Under the pieces are notes generated by a model. The model was not told the DNA's origin. It saw only the letters and a list, made by a program, of their open reading frames with translations, and searched no databases. Position numbers and translations under genes: made by a program. A stretch of 5,676 bases of DNA from the NCBI GenBank assembly GCA_937967465.1, contig CALBSW010000136.1, positions 1-5,676 of the forward strand, written 5' to 3'. Source of the DNA: an uncultured Flavobacteriales bacterium. Its GTDB lineage: Bacteria; Bacteroidota; Bacteroidia; Flavobacteriales_D; Sanyastnellaceae. Below, piece after piece: positions 1 to 4,567 of the stretch (position 1 is the first letter of the stretch; the number at the start of each line of letters is the position of its first letter).

Positions 1-600
1 GTTGATGTCCATGATGGTCACATGGGCCCCAAGCCCCGCCGCCATCTTGGCTGCCTGCGTGCAGGACACACAGCCACCCAGGACCAACACACGGCCCGGA
101 GGCACACCCGGCACCCCGCCAAGCAGGACACCACGGCCCTTGCGCGGCTTTTCGAGGTACTTGGCCCCCTGCTGGATGGCCATACGCCCGGCGACCTCCG
201 ACATCGGGGTGAGCAGCGGGAGGGAGCCATCCTGGGCCTCCACCGTCTCGTAGGCGATGCACACCGCTCCGCTCTCGACCATGGCATGGGTCAGCGGCTC
301 GGAGGAAGCGAAGTGGAAGTAAGTGAAGACCACCTGGTCCTTCCGGATGAGGGGATACTCCGCCGCAATCGGCTCCTTCACCTTGACGATCATGTCCGCC
401 TCGGCGTAGACGGCCTCAATCGTCGGCCGGATCTGGGCCCCGACCTCCAGGTAATCCTCATCGGAAAATCCACTCCCGAGTCCCGCGCCACTCTGCACGA
501 TAACAGCGTGTTGGCGGCGGGTCAATTCAAACACGCCGGCTGGCGTCATACCCACCCGACTCTCGGATGGTTTGATTTCGGTGGGGATTCCAATGGTCAT
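1..600 (-). CDS. ald: Alanine dehydrogenase, N-terminal 200 residues (truncated by window edge)
   Basis: Alanine dehydrogenase catalyses NAD-dependent, reversible oxidative deamination of L-alanine to pyruvate and ammonia in the cytoplasm. My reading of the minus strand from the ATG at 600 is open to base 1, giving 200 of the usual ~370 residues. It begins MTIGIPTEIKPSESRVGMTP, typical of the AlaDH/PNT N-terminal domain. Catalytic residues fall at the canonical numbers: Arg15, Lys75 (KVKEP) and His96 (YFHFAS). The loop GVLLGGVPGVPPGR (157-170) leads into the NAD-binding domain, and Asp198 sits where the family binds the NAD ribose. The oddity is the Rossmann turn at 175-180, which reads GGCVSC instead of GxGxxG. 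An in-frame stop at 604-606 makes the ATG at 600 the first possible ATG. No clear Shine-Dalgarno is visible. The upstream inverted repeats may be its operator. Identity is secure; NAD-binding competence is not. Confidence 0.93.
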   Translation of the reverse strand, partial: MTIGIPTEIKPSESRVGMTPAGVFELTRRQHAVIVQSGAGLGSGFSDEDYLEVGAQIRPTIEAVYAEADMIVKVKEPIAAEYPLIRKDQVVFTYFHFASSEPLTHAMVESGAVCIAYETVEAQDGSLPLLTPMSEVAGRMAIQQGAKYLEKPRKGRGVLLGGVPGVPPGRVLVLGGCVSCTQAAKMAAGLGAHVTIMDIN

Positions 601-661
601 GGGTCAAAGCAAATCCCGGAAGCCCGAATGGCGCTGTCAACCTCCCGCTTTTATTCACACA

Positions 662-685
662 ACATATTGACAATCAGCAATATGT
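662..685. repeat. Inverted repeat 8-8-8 upstream of ald
   Basis: The arms acatattg (662-669) and caatatgt (678-685) are perfect reverse complements separated by 8 bases. The element is AT-rich against a GC-rich background and lies about 60 to 85 bases upstream of the ald start codon. It could be a dimeric regulator site; alanine dehydrogenase genes are often controlled by Lrp/AsnC-type regulators, but assigning one here would be inference. It abuts a second inverted repeat. It is also just downstream of the tRNA terminator, so it is not part of that hairpin. Confidence 0.5.
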
Positions 686-698
686 GTACTTGGTACAC
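684..698. repeat. Inverted repeat gtgtac-ttg-gtacac upstream of ald
   Basis: This is a perfect 6-3-6 inverted repeat (gtgtacttggtacac), sharing bases 684-685 with the neighbouring 8-8-8 repeat. The short odd spacer and full symmetry suit a protein-binding site better than a terminator, and no T-tract follows on either strand close by. It lies between the tRNA terminator (713-742) and the ald start, where an ald promoter or operator would be expected. I could not identify a convincing -7/-33 promoter pair here. Confidence 0.45.
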
Positions 699-712
699 GG
701 TTTTTTCCAGCC

Positions 713-742
713 AAGAAAAAACCCGGACCAAACAGTCCGGGT
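713..742 (-). terminator. Rho-independent terminator of tRNA-Ser(CGA)
   Basis: On the minus strand the stem arm acccggac (735-742) pairs perfectly with gtccgggt (721-728) across a 6-base loop (729-734), giving 8 bp that are mostly GC. A T-run follows immediately (721 down to 716, then C and TT). It starts 5 bases after the discriminator base of the tRNA at 748-834, so it ends that transcript before the ald promoter region. The same hairpin would also end any longer transcript that starts at the upstream tRNA-Ser(UGA). Confidence 0.88.
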
Positions 743-746
743 CTCT

Positions 747-834
<88 letters not shown>

Positions 835-841
835 GGGCGCG

Positions 842-849
842 CGAAGATA
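842..849 (-). promoter_or_regulatory. Possible -7 box (TATCTTCG) for tRNA-Ser(CGA)
   Basis: On the minus strand TATCTTCG matches five of the six fixed positions of the Bacteroidota -7 consensus TAnnTTTG. It ends 7 bases before the tRNA 5' end, almost the same spacing as the better box upstream of tRNA-Ser(UGA). I do not see a clear -33 TTTG element at the usual distance, so this is a tentative call that depends on the parallel with the other tRNA gene. Confidence 0.33.
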
Positions 850-891
850 GGGAGCGGCGCCATCCACTCCGAGGGCGATCTTGCACGTCGA

Positions 892-1308
892 ATGCGAGAG
901 CGGTCTTCAACATCTGCCCCCATCCTGTTCTTCGATGGAAGGTGTGTGCTCTGCAACCGGGCCGTGCTGTGGGTCTTGTCCAAAGAATCGGCGCCTCGAA
1001 TCCAGTTCGCCTCACTCACCTCCGACACCGCTGACCGCCTGCTGGCCGGGACACCACACGCAGGACACCAGTCGTCCATTCTCTGGATGGACGAAGAAGA
1101 GCGTGTTAGAGAAGGGGCGGATGCCGCCTTGGCTGTTGCGACCATGCTTCGGAGGCCTTGGCGCTGGCTTACCTGGCTTCGGTGCGTTCCAAAACCCATT
1201 CGCAACGCAGTTTATCAAGCCGTGGCTCAAAGGCGCAAGCGCTGGTTCGGACAAACCGACCACTGCGCCTTGCTCACCGGATTGGATCCGGCCAGACTCC
1301 TTCCTTGA
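892..1308 (+). CDS. DCC family (DUF393) thiol-disulfide oxidoreductase-like protein
   Basis: This 138-residue protein has the DCC-family signature near its N-terminus, ILFFDGRCVLC, with Asp15 and the CxxC-like pair Cys18/Cys21. The family landmarks follow in order: FASLTSD around 39, SILWMDEE at 62-69, a GADAALAVATMLRR helix at 75-88, the WLRCVPKPIRNAVY segment at 95-108, and the C-terminal RKRWFG block followed by TDHCALL at 115-128. Length fits the family (about 115-150). The family is named for a predicted thioredoxin-like redox role, but substrates are mostly unknown, so function stops at possible dithiol chemistry. It is probably cytoplasmic, with no signal peptide. The ATG at 892 is the only reasonable start; no strong Shine-Dalgarno precedes it. 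It lies on the plus strand between two minus-strand tRNA-Ser genes, its stop 8 bases from the nearer one. Confidence 0.88.
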   Translation: MRERSSTSAPILFFDGRCVLCNRAVLWVLSKESAPRIQFASLTSDTADRLLAGTPHAGHQSSILWMDEEERVREGADAALAVATMLRRPWRWLTWLRCVPKPIRNAVYQAVAQRRKRWFGQTDHCALLTGLDPARLLP

Positions 1309-1316
1309 GGAGGTTG

Positions 1317-1401
1317 CGGAGAGAGAGGGATTCGAACCCCCGGTACCTTGCGGTACAGCGGTTTTCAAGACCGCCGCAATCGACCACTCTGCCATCTCTC
1401 C
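1317..1401 (-). tRNA. tRNA-Ser, anticodon UGA (codon UCA)
   Basis: The minus strand gives a class II tRNA. Acceptor GGAGAGA (1401-1395) pairs with TCTCTCC (1324-1318). The anticodon stem-loop is GCGGT-CTTGAAA-ACCGC, with TGA at 34-36. The long variable arm is GTACC-GCAA-GGTAC, and the T arm is GGGGG-TTCGAAT-CCCTC. The base at 1317 gives discriminator G73, as expected for serine. CCA is not encoded (CAA follows). No convincing terminator lies directly downstream; the 3' flank runs into the antisense end of the DCC gene, so the transcript may be trimmed or may read on toward the terminator at 713-742. Confidence 0.96.
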
Positions 1402-1410
1402 GATGGGAGA

Positions 1411-1418
1411 CAAAGGTA
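1411..1418 (-). promoter_or_regulatory. Bacteroidota-type -7 box (TACCTTTG) for tRNA-Ser(UGA)
   Basis: On the minus strand TACCTTTG matches the Bacteroidota -7 consensus TAnnTTTG at every fixed position. It ends 9 bases before the tRNA 5' end, so transcription would start at or just before the mature tRNA, a normal arrangement. A -33 TTTG element is not clear. On the plus strand the same bases are the purine-rich stretch just before the ATG at 1423, so promoter and hydroxylase leader would overlap. Confidence 0.55.
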
Positions 1419-1422
1419 AGGG

Positions 1423-2694
1423 ATGACCAGCGGCCCGGCACGGACGTGGTATCCTCTGTCGCCGTTATTTTGTCGTGTGAACCTCATTGTCCTTTCCATC
1501 CCCGTGTTCTTCGCACTCATCGCGATGGAAGTGATGTGGGATCGCTGGAAGGGACTGCAGCTGTATCGATTGGGAGATTCCTTGGCCAACATCGGTTGCG
1601 GGATCATGGACCAGAGCAGCTGCTTGCTGGCTAAGGTGATCACGGTGGGGGCATACGCAGGCATAGTCGAAGGGACCACGCATTGGCGCTCATGGGAGGT
1701 TTCTACGGATCCTGTCGCATGGATTGCGGCTTTTGTCTTGACTGACTTCGCGTATTACTGGGCCCACAGAACCAGCCATCAGGTCAACCTCTTTTGGATC
1801 GGACACGCTGTTCACCACCAAAGTGAGGACTACAACCTGGGCGTGGCGCTGCGTCAGAGCGTGCTACAGAAAGTCCTGTTGATGTGGGTGTATTGGCCGT
1901 TGGCCGCCCTCGGCTTTCCACCGGAAATGTTCCTCACGAGCATGGCCATCAATTTGCTCTACCAATTCTGGATTCACACCGAACTGGTGGACCGGTTGGG
2001 GCCATTGGAGTGGGTGCTCAATACACCGTCCCATCACCGGGTACACCATGGTCGCAACCCGGAATACATCGACCGGAACCATGCTGGCGTCCTGATCATC
2101 TGGGACCGCATGTTCGGTACGTTTCAGGAGGAGCTCACCAAGCCCACCTACGGGGTCACCCGACCGACCAACACCTTCAACCCGGTTCATGCCCAATGGA
2201 AGCCGGTGGCCCAACTGTGGACAGATTTGCTGAGCATTCCCGGTTTTTGGGACAAGCTCAGGTTCCTGTTCGCTGCCCCGGGCTGGTATCCCGACAGCGT
2301 CGGCGGACCACAGTTGCCGCCCGCCATCACAGGGGAGGAGGCAAAATTTCACCCGCAACCCTCGCGGAGTGTCACTTGGGCATTGCTGTTGCGGTTTGCC
2401 GTCCTACTCGGGATGTCCTTGCTCGCATTGGATGCTGCGAAAGAACTGGGCACATGGGAGATCACCTGGCTCCTCGTCTGGATCTTTGCGGCCCTCTCCG
2501 CGACAGGAGAATTGTGGAACCATGGGAGCAGCAAGGGACGCCTCGCATGGGCCATCGCTGTGGATGCCGCCATGATGCCCGCCATCTGGCTCGCAACGAA
2601 ACCAGAGGGGACTGAACTTTATTGGGCAGTGTTGCCCGCCGCCATCTCCGCGGCCTTCACCGTCTGGGCGCTCTCGGCGTCCAACCGACGGTAA
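1423..2694 (+). CDS. Sterol desaturase / fatty acid hydroxylase family membrane di-iron enzyme (AGMO-like)
   Basis: This is an integral membrane di-iron oxygenase of the fatty acid hydroxylase superfamily, closest in layout to alkylglycerol monooxygenase-like bacterial proteins. The histidine clusters are complete: HRTSH (115-119), HAVHH (128-132) and SHHRVHH (203-209), with His185 (FWIHTE) and His220 as further candidate ligands. PEYIDRNHAG and WDRMFGTFQEE (214-238) are hallmark sequences. Membrane segments are likely at about 20-38, 62-82, 98-114 and 150-175, and an extra C-terminal set lies at about 318-338, 345-362, 375-392 and 398-418. The lipid substrate cannot be told from sequence; sterol synthesis is not implied. 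The ATG at 1423 follows an AAGGTAAGGG stretch, but the first ~18 residues look unlike the family, and a GTG at 1477 (VNLIVLSIP) is an alternative start. The 3' end overlaps a convergent small gene. Confidence 0.9.
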   Translation: MTSGPARTWYPLSPLFCRVNLIVLSIPVFFALIAMEVMWDRWKGLQLYRLGDSLANIGCGIMDQSSCLLAKVITVGAYAGIVEGTTHWRSWEVSTDPVAWIAAFVLTDFAYYWAHRTSHQVNLFWIGHAVHHQSEDYNLGVALRQSVLQKVLLMWVYWPLAALGFPPEMFLTSMAINLLYQFWIHTELVDRLGPLEWVLNTPSHHRVHHGRNPEYIDRNHAGVLIIWDRMFGTFQEELTKPTYGVTRPTNTFNPVHAQWKPVAQLWTDLLSIPGFWDKLRFLFAAPGWYPDSVGGPQLPPAITGEEAKFHPQPSRSVTWALLLRFAVLLGMSLLALDAAKELGTWEITWLLVWIFAALSATGELWNHGSSKGRLAWAIAVDAAMMPAIWLATKPEGTELYWAVLPAAISAAFTVWALSASNRR

Positions 2695-2825
2695 GTCACC
2701 CACATCTTCCAACCCACGACGGCTTTGTCCAATCCGGACAGCCGGGTGAGGTCGGGCTTCCTGTGAATCTTCGGAAGCAGCAGCTTGTTGAGCCGACTCA
2801 GAAAGCGAAACCAAGCAAGGCGCAT
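2619..2825 (-). CDS. Small basic protein, conserved-looking, unknown function
   Basis: This is a 68-residue frame beginning MRLAWFRFLSRLNKLLLPKI. The first ~50 residues are basic and hydrophobic with a compact W/R/L pattern and end in GWKMWVTYRRLDA. They resemble, from memory, short Bacteroidota proteins of about 50 residues that automated pipelines sometimes label SsrA-binding protein; nothing here resembles real SmpB, so I give no function. The last ~18 residues (ESAQTVKAAEMAAGNTAQ) look less constrained and lie over the antisense end of the hydroxylase gene. The ATG (2825-2823) comes 3 bases after the stop of the DUF5715-like gene, which strongly suggests one transcript and translational coupling; no Shine-Dalgarno is visible. 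Alternatively it could be a chance frame, but the spacing and composition argue against that. Confidence 0.66.
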   Translation of the reverse strand: MRLAWFRFLSRLNKLLLPKIHRKPDLTRLSGLDKAVVGWKMWVTYRRLDAESAQTVKAAEMAAGNTAQ

Positions 2826-2828
2826 GAA

Positions 2829-3704
2829 CTATCGCGGCGTGATGTGCATGCAATTGCCCTCGGGAATCACGAGGATCTGCCCCTTCTCCTGCATGTCCTG
2901 AAGAATGGTCTGCAGCGCCCAGGAAGGCCCGCCACAGCTGACATCTTTCGTCGGACGGTCGATGAATGCAATGTCAAAGCTGGCGCCGTAGTTGTGCGTG
3001 CTCTGACCATTGTAGGCGTTCGAATTGCGGCGGCGAAGGCGGCGCTGCTGCTTCTGAGTGCGGGTCAGACTTGTGATGCGAATGGAGGCCCCTTCATCCG
3101 GCGTGCCTTCCATGGCATCCGCGAAGCGATTCGCCATCTCTTCCAAAATGTCCTTCGCCCCCTTCAGCAAGAAAGGCTCGCTGTGAGTCAAGCGATCCAG
3201 GTGAAAGCCTCGGCCCACCTGCGGGATGCGAATCAAGTCGCCGCGACGTGCACCTGCGGCGAGCTCATTCTGGTTCTTGACGAAGAAGCTTCCGGGGAGG
3301 GAGCGCGCCCGCTTCTGGTGAGCCGTGTAGGGGTTGCGCGCCAACTTCATGGTCCGCTTCGAGCAGGAACACGGCGCAATGCCTTTCCGAGGCAGGGGGC
3401 CTGACGGGGTCGGCTCCACGGTTGGGGCCGGCACTTCAGGCGCTTCCACCTCGGCCAATGGCAGCGCTTCCGCTTCAGGCTCTGCTACTTGCAACTCAGG
3501 TGCGCTGACTTCCGACTCGATCTCGGTCAGCTCCACAGACGGCGCAGGCTGAGAGGAAAGGGCCACACGGCCTTCGGTCTCCGTGTCTTCAAATCCGGCA
3601 CCTCCCGGCACCATGGCGGCGATGCCGAAGCTGGCCACCACCACTCCTCCGAGGACCATGAACATCCGGTCCCAGCGAATCCGCTTCTTCTTGCCGTTCT
3701 GCAT
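2829..3704 (-). CDS. Membrane-anchored DUF5715-like / peptidase M15-like protein
   Basis: From the ATG at 3704 the product is 291 residues. A short basic N-terminus (NGKKKRIRWDR) precedes one membrane helix (about 14-33), giving a probable N-in, periplasm-facing anchor. A Pro/Glu/Ala-rich spacer follows to about 104, then CSCSKR (Cys112, Cys114) and a globular C-terminal domain. That domain has SLTRTQKQQ, then STHNYGASFDI with His237 and Asp244 in an SxHxxGxxFD pattern, and a terminal CMHIT with His287. This is the metal-ligand layout of D,D-carboxypeptidase-like M15 proteins and matches DUF5715 as I remember it. The usual Glu three residues before the last His is Asn284, so peptidase activity is uncertain. 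A GTG at 3725 would add seven residues; I prefer the ATG. It is tightly coupled to the small downstream gene, and a cell-wall role is inference. Confidence 0.78.
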   Translation of the reverse strand: MQNGKKKRIRWDRMFMVLGGVVVASFGIAAMVPGGAGFEDTETEGRVALSSQPAPSVELTEIESEVSAPELQVAEPEAEALPLAEVEAPEVPAPTVEPTPSGPLPRKGIAPCSCSKRTMKLARNPYTAHQKRARSLPGSFFVKNQNELAAGARRGDLIRIPQVGRGFHLDRLTHSEPFLLKGAKDILEEMANRFADAMEGTPDEGASIRITSLTRTQKQQRRLRRRNSNAYNGQSTHNYGASFDIAFIDRPTKDVSCGGPSWALQTILQDMQEKGQILVIPEGNCMHITPR

Positions 3705-3729
3705 GCTTTGCAAATTGAGGAACACATGG

Positions 3730-3768
3730 CCTGTGCACCCACACAGGGGAACGGGGTCGTCAACCCCG
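3730..3768. other. Two tandem short hairpins between hydratase and DUF5715-like genes
   Basis: Two GC-rich inverted repeats fill most of this gap. One is cctgtg (3730-3735) with cacagg (3742-3747) and a 6-base loop. The other is cggggt (3752-3757) with accccg (3763-3768) and a 5-base loop. Neither is followed by a T-run on the minus strand, so neither is a standard intrinsic terminator. They could be mRNA processing or stability elements between two parts of one transcript, or a weak attenuator. No promoter consensus for the downstream gene is evident here. Confidence 0.4.
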
Positions 3769-3793
3769 CATTGTGCAATTCACGCGGCCCGTT

Positions 3794-4567
3794 TCAGCCC
3801 GCCTTGAATTTGGCAATGGCCTGGCGGGTGAATTCGGACAGGACCAAACGACCGGAAATGGCCGCGCGCTCCGCCAAGAGGCTGTCCCAATCTTCTGTCC
3901 CGCGCCAGAAGGTGCGCTTCATTTCCGCCATCGCGTCGGGGTTGGAGGCCGCCAAACGTCCGGCCAATGCATCCACAGCCGCATCCATCGATTCGGCGTC
4001 GTCATGGACAGCCGCATACAAACCATGCTGTTGCGCCCATTCCGCGCTCCGCCATTCCGTGGCGTCGATGGCCAACTGGCTCATGCCGGACACACCAAGC
4101 TTGCGCTCCACGGCCGGCCCGACCACGAAGGGGCCGATGCCCACAGCCAACTCGCTGAGTTTGACCGATGCGTATCGGGTGGCCAAGCAATAATCCGTGG
4201 CCGACGCCACGCCCACACCGCCACCCACGGCCTTGCCTTGCACACGGCCGATGACCAGCTTGGGCAGGGTGCGAATCGCGTTGATCACGTTGGCGAATCC
4301 CATGAAGAAATCGAGCCCTTCCTGCGCGTTGGAAATGGCGATGAGCTCGTCAAAAGAGGCCCCCGCGCAGAAAGCACGATCCCCAGCAGAACCCAGCACG
4401 ACCACTTTGACTTCCTCGCGATCCGCCAATCCCCGGATGGTGCCGGCCAATTCCGACAGAACGGCACCGGGCAGGCTGTTGGAGCGCGGATGGGCAAAGG
4501 TGACGACGGCCACGCCCCGGTCATCGACCGAGCAGCTGACGCCTTCCTGAAGTGTGGTGTCGAACAT
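3794..4567 (-). CDS. Enoyl-CoA hydratase/isomerase (crotonase) family protein
   Basis: This 257-residue protein has the full crotonase fold. The first oxyanion-hole region is FCAGASFDEL (66-75), the second GKAVGGGVGVASATD (111-125), then YASVKLSELAVGIGPFVVGP (132-151) and a C-terminal helical section with GTEDWDSLLAERAAISGRLV (223-242). The second classical catalytic glutamate is kept (Glu139 in LSEL), while the first (Glu144 of rat hydratase) is Gly119. It resembles Bacteroidota paralogues and the methylglutaconyl-CoA hydratase (LiuC)-like group in the GGGVG and LSE regions. CoA-thioester binding is likely; the exact reaction (hydratase, isomerase or other) is open. Its ATG (4567-4565) shares one base with the citrate synthase stop in TGATG, so translation is probably coupled; no separate Shine-Dalgarno is evident. 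Cytoplasmic. Confidence 0.9.
   Translation of the reverse strand: MFDTTLQEGVSCSVDDRGVAVVTFAHPRSNSLPGAVLSELAGTIRGLADREEVKVVVLGSAGDRAFCAGASFDELIAISNAQEGLDFFMGFANVINAIRTLPKLVIGRVQGKAVGGGVGVASATDYCLATRYASVKLSELAVGIGPFVVGPAVERKLGVSGMSQLAIDATEWRSAEWAQQHGLYAAVHDDAESMDAAVDALAGRLAASNPDAMAEMKRTFWRGTEDWDSLLAERAAISGRLVLSEFTRQAIAKFKAG

Noticed and set aside
1297..1312. ctcct/aggag hairpin at the DCC stop as a terminator
   Set aside because: The stem is only 5 bp and no T-run follows on either strand.
2624..2637. gggca/tgccc hairpin near the small gene's 3' end as a terminator
   Set aside because: It is a 5-bp stem inside both coding regions, and the minus strand continues with AATAAAG rather than a T-run.
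2619..2825. The small gene as genuine SsrA-binding protein (SmpB)
   Set aside because: It is much shorter than SmpB (about 150 residues) and shows none of its recognisable sequence. The label is likely an annotation artefact in its relatives.
2622..3404. A 260-codon open frame on the plus strand
   Set aside because: It is antisense to the small gene and the DUF5715-like gene, whose motifs (SxHxxGxxFD, membrane anchor) are far more convincing.
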